A stretch of DNA of 64,000 bases from Pseudoneobacillus sp042683745 (lineage in GTDB: Bacteria > Bacillota > Bacilli > Bacillales > Cytobacillaceae), in contig NZ_JBHUJX010000019.1 in the NCBI RefSeq assembly GCF_042683745.1, forward strand, positions 124,001-188,000. The letters are read 5' to 3'. Under the pieces are notes generated by a model. That model did no database searches. It saw only the letters and a list, made by a program, of their open reading frames with translations, and was not told the DNA's origin. Position numbers and translations under genes: made by a program. Shown one piece after another: positions 33,835-43,252 of this stretch (position 1 is the stretch's first letter; the number at the start of each line of letters is the position of its first letter).

Positions 33835-34786
33835 GTGTCTCAACTCCATCAATTAAACGTGGTCCTGGTCTAGTAACTGTATCATTATCCACATCAAATA
33901 CTTGCTTTGATTGAATGGCAGGGACTTCTTTCCAACCTTCGCGACTCAAAACACCCTCAGCTGGATTTTTCACATAATATCCGTATGTCGTAATAATCAC
34001 TTCAGGATTTAAGGCGACGATTTCTTCTTCTGTTAGCTTGACCCATCCTTCTTGATCGCCAGCTACATTGATTGCATTAATAGACTCTAGCATTTCATGC
34101 ATAAACGTATTTTTTCCAGTCGTATAAATGTCTGGTGCAGGAGAAACTTCTACCCATACACGCTTTTTCTCTTTTACCGCTTTCGCTTTTTCTTTGACCT
34201 CTGCTAATCGCTTATCCATATCTGTAATAATACCTTCAGCCTCTGTGGAACCTGTTACTTTCCCTATTAATCTTAGGTTGTCGTAAGTATCTTTGAATGA
34301 TAGCGCCTCACCAACAACAATGACGTCAATACCCGCATCCTTAAATTGTTGTAAAATATCTGGATGGTTTTGATAATGAAAAGGTGTAACAAGGGCTAAG
34401 TCAGGTTTCAACGTTAATATTTTTTCCACATTCATATCTTGCGCGCCAACTTTTTCTATCGACTGAACCGCTTCAGGATAGTTACAGTAATCCGACACTC
34501 CTATCACTTTATCTCCCTGTCCTAGTGCAAACGTCATTTCCGTATTACTTGGAACGAGCGAAACAATGGTTTTCGGTTCCGACTCAATAATAACCTCTTT
34601 ACCTGTTCCATCCACAACCGTAACTGGAAATGCTGTTTTATTCGCAGATTCTTGTTCTTTTACAACCTTTGAAGAGCTTCCTTGATCTTGTGCCTTATCA
34701 TTCGATTCTCCACAGCCTACTAAGAAAGCCATCATTAAAATTAGGATGAAATGAAATAATCTCCATTTTTTCTTACTTGTTGTCAA
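33797..34786 (-). CDS. btuF: Cobalamin-binding lipoprotein (BtuF-like)
   Basis: The 329-residue substrate-binding protein has a lipoprotein signal with lipobox LVGC near residue 25 and a class III periplasmic-binding fold (VVDGTGKEVIIESEPKTIV, then SLVPSNTEMTFALG). A long helix links the lobes. The start is TTG 34786 after AAAGGAGTG. It delivers corrinoids to BtuC and BtuD. Related proteins bind haem or siderophores, but the surrounding cobalamin genes settle the assignment. Confidence 0.87.
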   Translation of the reverse strand: MTTSKKKWRLFHFILILMMAFLVGCGESNDKAQDQGSSSKVVKEQESANKTAFPVTVVDGTGKEVIIESEPKTIVSLVPSNTEMTFALGQGDKVIGVSDYCNYPEAVQSIEKVGAQDMNVEKILTLKPDLALVTPFHYQNHPDILQQFKDAGIDVIVVGEALSFKDTYDNLRLIGKVTGSTEAEGIITDMDKRLAEVKEKAKAVKEKKRVWVEVSPAPDIYTTGKNTFMHEMLESINAINVAGDQEGWVKLTEEEIVALNPEVIITTYGYYVKNPAEGVLSREGWKEVPAIQSKQVFDVDNDTVTRPGPRLIDGVETLGKLIYPEIFNQ

Positions 34787-34830
34787 ATTGAACACTCCTT
34801 TTATTATTAAACATTAATCTAGTAAATTTC

Positions 34831-35886
34831 CTATCCCTTAGAAATCCCTGCTGATTCAAAAGTAGCCATCTCTGAAAGCATTCGAGTAGCTGCCTCTATG
34901 ATTGGGTAAGCAAGTGCTGCCCCTGTTCCTTCGCCCAATCGAAGCTGCAAATCAAATAACGGCTTCTTTTCTAAAAATTGTAGTGCTTCCTTATGTCCTT
35001 GTTCTTTCGATAAATGACTTGCAAATAGATATTCCTTCACATTTGACTGAAAGACGCAAGCGATTAATGCAGCAGCTGTACAAATGAAGCCATCTATAAT
35101 GATTGGTATTCTCAACTCCGCCCCTTTCAGCATAGCTCCTGCCATTGCGGCAATTTCAAATCCGCCAAGCTTCTTCACTATATCTAATGCATCATCTGCA
35201 TTTGGCTGACGTTCGAGAATGGCATTTCTAATCACCTGTTGCTTATGTAGTTTCGATTCGTCCGATATACCTGTGCCAGAACCCACCACTTGTTCAACAG
35301 AACAACCGGTTATCACTGACACAATCGCACTAGCAGCTGTCGTATTGCCGATCCCCATTTCCCCTAAAATCAAGGTCTTTGCCCCTTTGTCAATCATGGT
35401 CCCGGCTGCTTCCATTCCAACAAGGATCGCCTTACGAGCTTGTTCTTCTGTCATCGCATCTTCTTTCAAAAAATTTCTTGTTCCACATCCCACCTTTCTT
35501 GAAACTAATTGATCATGTTCCAAGTCACATGCCACACCAACATCAACAATCATAAAATGAGCACCAATTTGTCTGGCAAACACATTAATTGCAGCGCCAC
35601 CATTTAAGAAGTTGTAGACCATTTGTGCCGTAACTTCCTTTGGATAAACGGATACTCCTTCCTCGACCACTCCATGGTCACCAGCAAAAACAAGTACACC
35701 AGGCGGAGAAACCTTTGGAAATTTTTCTAATGTGATTCCTGACAGCAGTCCAGCAATGTCTTCCAATTTCCCTAGACTTCCAATTGGCTTTGTTAATCCG
35801 TCTACATACTTTTTTGTTTCTTCTATATGACTTTGGCTAAGCTTTGGAATCGATTGTATCCATTCATGCGTTTTTATTCCCGTCAT
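34831..35886 (-). CDS. cobT: Nicotinate-nucleotide--dimethylbenzimidazole phosphoribosyltransferase
   Basis: The 351-residue enzyme activates the lower base as alpha-ribazole phosphate. Landmarks are LTKPIGSLGKLEDIA near residue 30, FAGDHGVVEEGVS, LGEMGIGNTTAAS and the C-terminal catalytic Glu in LRLGEGTGAALAYPIIEAA. ATG 35886 lies 10 bases after cbiP. The ribosome binding site is weak (TAGGACT), and an open frame upstream to 35988 overlaps cbiP in another phase and is rejected. Confidence 0.92.
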   Translation of the reverse strand: MTGIKTHEWIQSIPKLSQSHIEETKKYVDGLTKPIGSLGKLEDIAGLLSGITLEKFPKVSPPGVLVFAGDHGVVEEGVSVYPKEVTAQMVYNFLNGGAAINVFARQIGAHFMIVDVGVACDLEHDQLVSRKVGCGTRNFLKEDAMTEEQARKAILVGMEAAGTMIDKGAKTLILGEMGIGNTTAASAIVSVITGCSVEQVVGSGTGISDESKLHKQQVIRNAILERQPNADDALDIVKKLGGFEIAAMAGAMLKGAELRIPIIIDGFICTAAALIACVFQSNVKEYLFASHLSKEQGHKEALQFLEKKPLFDLQLRLGEGTGAALAYPIIEAATRMLSEMATFESAGISKG

Positions 35887-35896
35887 GGCTTTAGTC

Positions 35897-37408
35897 CTAC
35901 TTTCTCTTCGTAAACTGTTCAATCTTTTTATATAAATTTGGTATATTAATGGCTCCTCGGACATGATCTGCCAATCGATTAAATTCATGTTCTTGACGAT
36001 CTTGAAATAAAGGCCTGTTGTCCAGCGGAAGGAGATTCTTCTCTTTTCTTATAAGATTTAGGAAATGAGATCTGAATCCATCGTTATGAAATATTCCATG
36101 AAAATACGTTCCAAATAGCATCTCTTCTTCATTCTTGCTACCTTCTGAGCGGTCACTCAGTTTAATAAAAGACGGCAATGACGTATCAGAAATGGACTGG
36201 CCCATATGGATTTCATAACCTGAAACTTTTAGAGATTCTCCTGCAATTTCCACCTCTCCATTTGATCGAATCGTTGTTTTTGTTTGGGCAAGAATTGTTT
36301 CTATTGAGAGTAATGACAATCCTTGGGCTTCTTTAGCGCTCGATTCAACCTGATAAGGGTCCTTAATCGTCTCTCCTAACATTTGATATCCACCACAAAT
36401 ACCAAATATTGCACTCCCATTCAAATGTGCATTTATGATTGCTATATCAAGCCCTCTTTGCTTTATGTAAGTAAGATCTTCTATCGTACTTTTACTTCCA
36501 GGTAAAACAATCAGGTCTGGCTGGCCGAGTTCTTCGGGAAGATTTACGAATCGAACATGACAATCGATTTCATGACATAAAGGATCAATGTCTGTGAAAT
36601 TAGAGATTTTTGGATAGTGGATGACTGCAATATCAATGTCTTTATGTTCATTTTTAGCTGTACTGTATTTCGTCAAGCTTAATGAATCCTCAGCATCGAT
36701 TTGCAAATCCTCTAAAAATGGAATAACACCTAGAATCGGTTTCCCGGTGTACTCTTCAAACCAACTTAACCCTGGCTCCAATAACGATAGATCCCCGCGA
36801 AATTTATTTATAACAACACCTATTACTCGATTTCGATCCTCTTCTGATAGGAGTTGAAGTGTTCCGACTAGACTTGCAAACACGCCGCCTTTATCAATAT
36901 CACCAACTAATAGGACAGGAGCATCTGCCATTCTTGCCACGCTCATATTAACAAGCTCACGATCATTTAAATTCACTTCTGCAGGACTTCCAGCCCCCTC
37001 GATCACAATTCGTTCATACGAGCTTGCTAGTTCCATATATGCTAGCTCAATAATATTTTTAGCAGAATCATAGAATTCTGATCGATAAGCTTTTGCCTGC
37101 ATATTTGACAACGGTACTCCGTGAACAACCACTTGTGCTTCATAATCACGAGTCGGTTTTATTAAAATCGGATTCATATTCGTTGTAGCGATTATCTTTG
37201 CTGCTTCCGCCTGAACTCCTTGAGCTCGACCGATTTCTTTTCCATCTAATGTCACATAAGAATTCAAAGCCATATTTTGCGATTTAAAAGGGGCGGTTTC
37301 ATATCCATCTTGAGCAAAAATTCGGCAAAGAGCTGTCACTAAAATGCTTTTTCCCGCATCCGAATGAGTACCTTGAACCATAATAGGGATCGCCTGTTGG
37401 TTACTCAT
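35897..37408 (-). CDS. cbiP: Cobyric acid synthase
   Basis: The 503-residue amidotransferase uses ATP and glutamine to amidate four side chains of adenosylcobyrinic diamide. It has the N-terminal P-loop-like GTHSDAGKSILVTALCRIF, the middle DKGGVFASLVGT and the C-terminal type I glutaminase with nucleophile FGICGGYQMLG near residue 335 and HGIFHNDGFR. ATG 37408 overlaps the cbiA stop as ATGA, with AAGGAG upstream, indicating coupling. Confidence 0.92.
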   Translation of the reverse strand: MSNQQAIPIMVQGTHSDAGKSILVTALCRIFAQDGYETAPFKSQNMALNSYVTLDGKEIGRAQGVQAEAAKIIATTNMNPILIKPTRDYEAQVVVHGVPLSNMQAKAYRSEFYDSAKNIIELAYMELASSYERIVIEGAGSPAEVNLNDRELVNMSVARMADAPVLLVGDIDKGGVFASLVGTLQLLSEEDRNRVIGVVINKFRGDLSLLEPGLSWFEEYTGKPILGVIPFLEDLQIDAEDSLSLTKYSTAKNEHKDIDIAVIHYPKISNFTDIDPLCHEIDCHVRFVNLPEELGQPDLIVLPGSKSTIEDLTYIKQRGLDIAIINAHLNGSAIFGICGGYQMLGETIKDPYQVESSAKEAQGLSLLSIETILAQTKTTIRSNGEVEIAGESLKVSGYEIHMGQSISDTSLPSFIKLSDRSEGSKNEEEMLFGTYFHGIFHNDGFRSHFLNLIRKEKNLLPLDNRPLFQDRQEHEFNRLADHVRGAINIPNLYKKIEQFTKRK

Positions 37409-38778
37409 TTGTGCTTCCACTCCTTACATTTAAGTAAAAAATTCTCCAATACACTTGGACAGGAGGCGAAATGAATATGAGTGTAACCAGCGATTACATT
37501 TTTATACAAAAATCCTTCTTCTCCTTCTCCGAACATGCCTTTAACATAGTAAGCTTTTTCATGCTCGTTACTTGGATGATAGGTTGAGTAGTGATATTCA
37601 TGACCACGCGCTGATTGATTTTCATTAAATAAATAGTTCCCGTTTAGCTCTGATATTTCTCGGTAGCCAATTGCCGCTAACCGATCCTGCATTTTCGTAA
37701 CACCTGGAATAACACCAACCATCGGGTATTGATCCCTTTCAATGGTTTCAATCGTTTCAGTTAAAAACATAAATCCACCACATTCCGCTAATGTGGGTAG
37801 GCCGTCCATAATCTTAGAATAGATGGATCGCTTTGCTTCCACTTGTACAGATAATTTGTCAGCAAATAGCTCTGGGAAACCCCCACCAATATAAAGTCCA
37901 TCAGCATCTTCCGGGAGCTTTTCTCCTTTTAATGGAGAAAAATAAACGATTTCCCCTCCAAAGGATTCAATCAGATCAAGGTTTTCTTGGTAGTAAAAAT
38001 GAAATGCTTCATCTTTGGCAACCGCTACCTTTACATCCATAGGAATTCTTTGTTTAAATAAGGAGTTGCTTATATTTATGTTTAAAGGCGTTTGCTTACT
38101 AAGTTGAAAAATTTGATTTAAATCGAACGTTTCGCTTACTAGCTTTCCTAGCTGATTTAAATTCTCGTCTAATTCACCACGTTCAATAGCAGGAACGAGT
38201 CCAAGATGTCGCTCTGGCATTTCAATACGACTATCTTTTAAAAGATACCCACACACCGGGATTCCACATTCTTGCTCGACAGCCTCTTTTATTATTTGAT
38301 AATGTCCTAGACTCCCTACTTTGTTGGCAATGACTCCAGCGATTTTTGCACGTGGCTCTAATGCTTGAAAACCTTTCACAATTGCGGCAGCACTACGTGC
38401 CATTTTGGAGCAATCCACCACAAGAATGGTTGGACAATCTAGTAAAATACTTATTTCTGCGGTCGAGCCTTTGTTCGAAAGAGGTGACTTCCCGTCATAG
38501 AAGCCCATAACTCCCTCGATAATTGAAATATCTGCATCCTGACTACCTCTATGAAAAACCTCTTTTACAACCTCCTCTGAAAGCATCCAGCTATCCAGAT
38601 TTCTTGAAGGACGCTTTGTTACAGCTGTATGGAAAGTTGGATCGATATAATCAGGACCGCATTTAAACCCTTGAACAGTTATGCCTTTTTGTTTAAAGGC
38701 TGCCATGAGTCCGATAGTTATACTAGTCTTTCCCGCTCCACTCGATACACCAGCCACGACAAGACGATTTGATGTCAT
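37405..38778 (-). CDS. cbiA: Cobyrinic acid a,c-diamide synthase
   Basis: The 457-residue enzyme amidates the a and c side chains of cobyrinic acid. The N-terminal ATP-binding segment is VAGVSSGAGKTSITIGLM, a CbiA DRNLDSWML-like segment reads RNLDSWMLSEE, and the C-terminal glutaminase nucleophile is in LAECGGFMFLTE near residue 335. GGAGGTAACCAT precedes the ATG. Its presence implies use of cobyrinic acid or a de novo pathway, yet no corrin-ring genes are in this window. Confidence 0.92.
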   Translation of the reverse strand: MTSNRLVVAGVSSGAGKTSITIGLMAAFKQKGITVQGFKCGPDYIDPTFHTAVTKRPSRNLDSWMLSEEVVKEVFHRGSQDADISIIEGVMGFYDGKSPLSNKGSTAEISILLDCPTILVVDCSKMARSAAAIVKGFQALEPRAKIAGVIANKVGSLGHYQIIKEAVEQECGIPVCGYLLKDSRIEMPERHLGLVPAIERGELDENLNQLGKLVSETFDLNQIFQLSKQTPLNINISNSLFKQRIPMDVKVAVAKDEAFHFYYQENLDLIESFGGEIVYFSPLKGEKLPEDADGLYIGGGFPELFADKLSVQVEAKRSIYSKIMDGLPTLAECGGFMFLTETIETIERDQYPMVGVIPGVTKMQDRLAAIGYREISELNGNYLFNENQSARGHEYHYSTYHPSNEHEKAYYVKGMFGEGEEGFLYKNVIAGYTHIHFASCPSVLENFLLKCKEWKHK

Positions 38779-38789
38779 ATGGTTACCTC

Positions 38790-39332
38790 CTAATACTCAA
38801 TACCTCGAACAGCGTCAATCCCTTCATCATAATAATGTTTTTCAACATCAATGACGGACACTAAATCGGCAGCATTTTTTACTTCTTGCATAGCACTTCT
38901 ACCCGTAATGACAAGATGAACATGTTCTGGCTTTCCTTTAATCAGATCAAGAACCTCCTGTAATGGGAGCACATCATCAATGGGAAAGGAATCAATCGCT
39001 AATGCATTATTTAATTCATCTAGTATCACTACGTCATACTTCCCAGACATAACGGTTTCTTTAGCCACAGCCCATGCCTTAGCTAGTGCATTTCGGTGTA
39101 TTTCCGGAGTTTTTGTCCATGTAAATCCTTCACCAAGCTGCACGATTTGGGCACCTAATTTTTCTAGCGAGCTTTTTTCACCATAAGAACGTTTAGGTGA
39201 TTTAATAAACTGAAGCATTTTTACTCTAAGACCATGCCCTAATGCCCGAACAGCTAATCCAGTCGCTGCCGTTGTCTTCCCTTTTCCATCACCTGTAAAC
39301 ACAAGAGTCAATCCTCTTTTATCGTCATTCAT
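38790..39332 (-). CDS. cobO: Corrinoid adenosyltransferase (CobA/CobO/BtuR family)
   Basis: The 180-residue ATP:corrinoid adenosyltransferase attaches the 5'-deoxyadenosyl ligand to cobalt. It has the P-loop VFTGDGKGKTTAATGLAVRALG at the N-terminus, KMLQFIKSPKRSYGE, the LDELNNAL block and VITGRSAMQEV. ATG 39332 follows AAGGAGTGG. It lies 96 bases after the flavodoxin gene with no terminator between, so it may be read from the nrd promoter; that gap contains tandem array D. Confidence 0.9.
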   Translation of the reverse strand: MNDDKRGLTLVFTGDGKGKTTAATGLAVRALGHGLRVKMLQFIKSPKRSYGEKSSLEKLGAQIVQLGEGFTWTKTPEIHRNALAKAWAVAKETVMSGKYDVVILDELNNALAIDSFPIDDVLPLQEVLDLIKGKPEHVHLVITGRSAMQEVKNAADLVSVIDVEKHYYDEGIDAVRGIEY

Positions 39333-39390
39333 TTAATCCACTCCTTAAATGTTTTTAAATTTGTCATTTTTTTATATAGAAACTGCTTCA

Positions 39391-39441
39391 ACGTGAGTAT
39401 TTTGTATCTATACGGGAGTAAACTGCGTCTATCCGAGAGTC
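39391..39441 (+). repeat. Degenerate tandem array D, 21-bp period
   Basis: Three GAGTA or GAGTC cores have their G at 39397, 39418 and 39439, exactly 21 bp apart, within repeated aactgc.tctatncg surroundings. The last unit overlaps the 3' end of the flavodoxin gene. Confidence 0.65.
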
Positions 39442-39893
39442 CTCTCTTCCAACCTATTCAGCAACACCTCTACGAAACTCTGACACCGCACCTTATCTTC
39501 TGCCTGTGGTGCAAGCTCAACCTTCAATGTAGCGGCCAACCCCGTATGGACGTAGAGCATATCGCGAAATTCATCCACTGCTCCACAAAAGTAGGGGTAG
39601 AATTGATCACCTGTTCCGACTATTCCAGTAATAACACTCTTAACCTCTTGTTCTTCAAATGCTCTATATAAAGGTAGCATTTCGGGAGGAATTTCCCCAT
39701 TCCCCCACGTATAACTTCCAATGACTATGGCATCGTATTCATTCAACTTGTTTAACCTAATCTCATGAGCCTGCATAACCCTAAGCTCAACATCCCGCAC
39801 TAAAAACAAATCCCCCAAAATGTCCACTAATTCCTTTGTATTCCCCGTTATGGATGTATAAACGATAGCGATCCTATAACTCATCGAACCCAT
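39429..39893 (-). CDS. Flavodoxin in the nrd operon
   Basis: The 154-residue protein is a flavodoxin. The FMN phosphate loop YTSITGNTKEL is near residue 12, GSYTWGNGEIPP lies near residue 60 and GTGDQFYPYFCGAVDEF near residue 95. Its start overlaps nrdB by 20 bases, and ATG 39884 is an alternative. No good ribosome binding site is visible, so translation is probably coupled. Context suggests it supplies electrons for the class I reductase cofactor, in the way NrdI does for class Ib, but it is longer than NrdI. Confidence 0.8.
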   Translation of the reverse strand: MGSMSYRIAIVYTSITGNTKELVDILGDLFLVRDVELRVMQAHEIRLNKLNEYDAIVIGSYTWGNGEIPPEMLPLYRAFEEQEVKSVITGIVGTGDQFYPYFCGAVDEFRDMLYVHTGLAATLKVELAPQAEDKVRCQSFVEVLLNRLEERTLG

Positions 39894-40920
39894 TGGACTG
39901 TGTTACTTTTGAATAAGTTCTTGATTTTTGCTCGAAGAAATCTGATTTGGTTTCGTTGAGCATTTCATCGCTAAAGACGTGGATCCATGGCATCGGGTTG
40001 TCCCTGGCTATATAAAGATTTTGTAGGCCTAGCTGGCGTAAGCGCTTGTTAGCTAAATATTCAACATAGCCTTCGAATTCTTCCAACTGGATTCCTTCGA
40101 TATCCTTTAAGATAAAGCGTGCCCATTCCTTTTCAAGTTCGACCGCTTGATCAATTGTCTTATAAATATAGTAAATATTTTCGTCCGAATTTAATTCAGG
40201 GTTCTCTGTTAATAGAATGCGAATAAATTGGGCGATGAAGTAGGCATGCTGCATTTCATCTCTCTGTATATAGCTAATCATCGTACTCGTCTTGAGCATT
40301 TTTTGCTGGCGGGCAAGATGATAGAAAAAGGCAAATCCCGCGTAAAAATAAATTCCTTCCAGATTAATAGAATTTACCCCTAGTTTAAATAGATTTTGTG
40401 GTGTTGGATCTTGACGGAAATTTTCGTAAGCATCTAATATTAGTGCATTTCGTTTACGAACGATGGGGTCATTTTTCGCCTCATCAAATCGTTTGTTCTG
40501 TTCACTTAATGGCACGAGAGAACTCAAAATATAGGAATACGATTCATTGTGAACAGCCTCTTGTTGGGATATGACAGCAAAGATAGCCTTAAAGCTAGAA
40601 TCAGTTACATAGTCCATCACCTGAAACATCGTCGGTGTTTGCAGGCTATCCAGAGACGCTAGCTGCGTATTAATCCGTAAAAAAACATCCTGCTCTACTG
40701 AACTGAGATAATCCCATTGCTTCAGATCATCCTGCATATTAATCTCTTGTGCTTTCCAAAAGTTTGAAAGCAATGCTTGATACAGATCATACATCTGGGG
40801 ATAGGCGATATCATTCCAATTCAAGAGTCCAGAGGATTGTCCATTAATAATGCCTGTTGATTTATTTGGATATTCAGGGTTAAGTAATTTTATTTTTGAT
40901 AATGGATTGTGAATGTCCAT
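39874..40920 (-). CDS. nrdB: Class I ribonucleotide reductase, beta (radical cofactor) subunit
   Basis: The 348-residue ferritin-like protein houses the di-iron and tyrosyl-radical cofactor. The ligands are visible as EAVHNESYSYIL near residue 115-126 (ExxH, with the radical-type Tyr four residues after the His), LEGIYFYAGFAF and RDEMQHAYF. The C-terminal tail GFDEL fits a peptide that docks on the alpha subunit. ATG 40920 follows AAGGAGGTATG. It lies 21 bases after nrdA. Confidence 0.9.
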   Translation of the reverse strand: MDIHNPLSKIKLLNPEYPNKSTGIINGQSSGLLNWNDIAYPQMYDLYQALLSNFWKAQEINMQDDLKQWDYLSSVEQDVFLRINTQLASLDSLQTPTMFQVMDYVTDSSFKAIFAVISQQEAVHNESYSYILSSLVPLSEQNKRFDEAKNDPIVRKRNALILDAYENFRQDPTPQNLFKLGVNSINLEGIYFYAGFAFFYHLARQQKMLKTSTMISYIQRDEMQHAYFIAQFIRILLTENPELNSDENIYYIYKTIDQAVELEKEWARFILKDIEGIQLEEFEGYVEYLANKRLRQLGLQNLYIARDNPMPWIHVFSDEMLNETKSDFFEQKSRTYSKVTQSNGFDEL

Positions 40921-40941
40921 TTCACATACCTCCTTGAAAAA

Positions 40942-43224
40942 TTAACTATGACACGCTTCACATTCTTCGATTTCTGCTTGGGAGGTGCTTCTCACATAGT
41001 AGGTTGTTTTTAGCCCCTGCCTCCAAGATTCGAGATGCAGATTTAATAAGTCCTTTGCTTTAATATCATGACGTACGTAAAGGTTAAAGCTAATCGACTG
41101 ATCAATGTGACGCTGGCGAGCGGCATTCTGTTTAATACTCCATACTTGATCTAAGTCATGTCTGGCGCGGCGATAATACTCGTAAGTCAAATGATCCAAA
41201 TCAGGTGCTGTCACTTTAAACTTGAAATTCTTCTTTTCTTCAGCGAATTCAACCGAATATAATGGATCAATTCCATCCGTTGATCCCCCGATTTTTGCCG
41301 TTGATGAGTTCGGAGCGATAGCCATAAGCCAACCATTACGAATCCCATTATGAGATACTTTCTCTTTTAACTTCTGCCAACGTTCACAATCGTAATTTTT
41401 CCGATCAAAATATTCGCCCGTTTCCCATTCTGATCCATGAAACTGGCTATATGCACCCTTTTCCTTTGCCAGCTCCATCGAAGCTTGGATCGTATAATAA
41501 GCAATATCTTCGTAAATCTTGTCAGCATAATCCACTGCTTCATTTGTTTCCCAGTGGATTTTCTTAAGGGCAAGCAAATGATGCCAACCGAAAGTTCCAA
41601 GTCCGATCGCTCTAAATTTTTTATTAGTCACCTGTGCTTGTCCCACAGAAATCGTATTTAAATCAATCACATTATCAAGCATTCTCACTTGAATCCGTAC
41701 CAACCGCTCCATTACTTCGGCTGGTACCGCTTTTGCAAGATTAATAGATGAGAGATTGCACACAACGAAATCGCCTGGTTTCCTTACGATCACGATGTTC
41801 CCATCTTCGTCGCGATATTCTTTCACGATGGTCGTAGCCGACATATTCTGAGTTATCTCCGTACATAAATTGCTACAGAAGATAGCCGTTCTTCCTGCAC
41901 CTAGTAAATGCTTATTGGGATTTTGTCGGTTCACTTCGTCCCGATAGAACATGTATGGTGTCCCTGTTTCTAACTGCGCCACCATGATTCGTGCCATAAT
42001 ATCCATGGCGCGGTATGACTTCCGTGGAAGCAATGGATTTTGAACTGCTTCCTCGTATTTTTCAGTGAAAAATTTCTTGTCGACTTCATCGTAGAAATCC
42101 TCTAATCCTAATGGATTCCCTTGCTCGTCTTTCCAGCCCATTATTTGTTTGACCTGGTGCGGACAAAACGTGTACCACTGGCCAGTACTTCTTCCGCTTT
42201 CATCAACCTCTTGGATTTTTTTCATAAAAAGGTCTGGAATGGTGACGCCTGTGAAAATGTCGTGTGCTTTCCTACGTTCATCACCATTATTGGTCTTGAG
42301 ATCGAGAAATCCGTTCATGATATCTTTGTGAAAAAGGTCGAGGTAAACAGCAACAGCCCCTTGCCTCTGGCCGAGCTGGTCAACACTGACGGCGGTGTCA
42401 TTGATGAGTCTGATCCACGGGACAACTCCCGACGAATTCCCTTTGAATTTCTTTATATCAGATCCTAGTGCACGCACTTTCCCGAAATAGATACCGATCC
42501 CGCCACCGTCTTTGCTCAGTCTAGCAATATCCCAATTGTTTAAATATATGCCGTCAAGTGAGTCATCGACAGTGTCGATAAAACAGGAGGATAACTGACC
42601 AAAGTTTTTTCCAGCGTTGGATAAGGTTGGCGTGGCAACTGTCATATAGAGGTTGCTTAATGCCCAATAAGCTTCTTTAATGAGATGTAGACGCTTAGCA
42701 GGATGCTCGTTTTTCATCATCGTCATGGCGATAATCATAAATCGTTCCTGTGGTAGCTCATAATGATTTCGATCGTGATCCTTGGCTAAGTAACGATCCG
42801 CAAGTAAGAATAAACCTATGTAATTAAAGAGATAATCCCGTTCCTGGTTGATTTCTTTACTCAGTTCAGTGATTTCAGCTTTTGTATAAGATTCAAGTAG
42901 ATCAGGAGAATAGATCCCTTTTTCCGTTAAAACTTGGATGAGGTGATGAAAATCGCCATACTTTAGGGCTTGCTCATAGCCACGATTTTGTGCCGCCTTG
43001 GAGTACAATTCATTAAGATACAATCTTGCCGCGACGAATGTCCAATTTGGTTTGTCCATAGCAATATAATTAAGTGCGTATAATAATGCCTGATGATTAG
43101 ACTCTTGTTCTGATAAATTTTGAGATTTGATTTTTTGAATGAGATCATCTGTATTGATATTGTATTTGTTTGCAGTTTGATGGATTGATTCTAAGACATA
43201 ATCGAGTTCTGTTGACGTCGTCAT
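40942..43224 (-). CDS. nrdA: Class I ribonucleotide reductase, alpha (catalytic) subunit
   Basis: The 760-residue subunit reduces ribonucleotides to deoxyribonucleotides. Active-site landmarks are LSSCFIDTVDDS near residue 205, CSNLCTEITQNM with the thiyl-radical Cys, VVCNLSSINLAK, and IAPNSSTAKIGGSTDG near 600. TTYYVRSTSQ holds the radical-transfer Tyr pair, and the C-terminal ECEACHS is the redox Cys pair. ATG 43224 follows AAGGAGGAAAAAA. Open frame further upstream is translated dispersed repeat. Expression is governed by the cobalamin riboswitch at 43487-43800. Confidence 0.92.
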   Translation of the reverse strand: MTTSTELDYVLESIHQTANKYNINTDDLIQKIKSQNLSEQESNHQALLYALNYIAMDKPNWTFVAARLYLNELYSKAAQNRGYEQALKYGDFHHLIQVLTEKGIYSPDLLESYTKAEITELSKEINQERDYLFNYIGLFLLADRYLAKDHDRNHYELPQERFMIIAMTMMKNEHPAKRLHLIKEAYWALSNLYMTVATPTLSNAGKNFGQLSSCFIDTVDDSLDGIYLNNWDIARLSKDGGGIGIYFGKVRALGSDIKKFKGNSSGVVPWIRLINDTAVSVDQLGQRQGAVAVYLDLFHKDIMNGFLDLKTNNGDERRKAHDIFTGVTIPDLFMKKIQEVDESGRSTGQWYTFCPHQVKQIMGWKDEQGNPLGLEDFYDEVDKKFFTEKYEEAVQNPLLPRKSYRAMDIMARIMVAQLETGTPYMFYRDEVNRQNPNKHLLGAGRTAIFCSNLCTEITQNMSATTIVKEYRDEDGNIVIVRKPGDFVVCNLSSINLAKAVPAEVMERLVRIQVRMLDNVIDLNTISVGQAQVTNKKFRAIGLGTFGWHHLLALKKIHWETNEAVDYADKIYEDIAYYTIQASMELAKEKGAYSQFHGSEWETGEYFDRKNYDCERWQKLKEKVSHNGIRNGWLMAIAPNSSTAKIGGSTDGIDPLYSVEFAEEKKNFKFKVTAPDLDHLTYEYYRRARHDLDQVWSIKQNAARQRHIDQSISFNLYVRHDIKAKDLLNLHLESWRQGLKTTYYVRSTSQAEIEECEACHS

Positions 43225-43252
43225 TTTTTTCCTCCTTAAAATTAACAAATGC

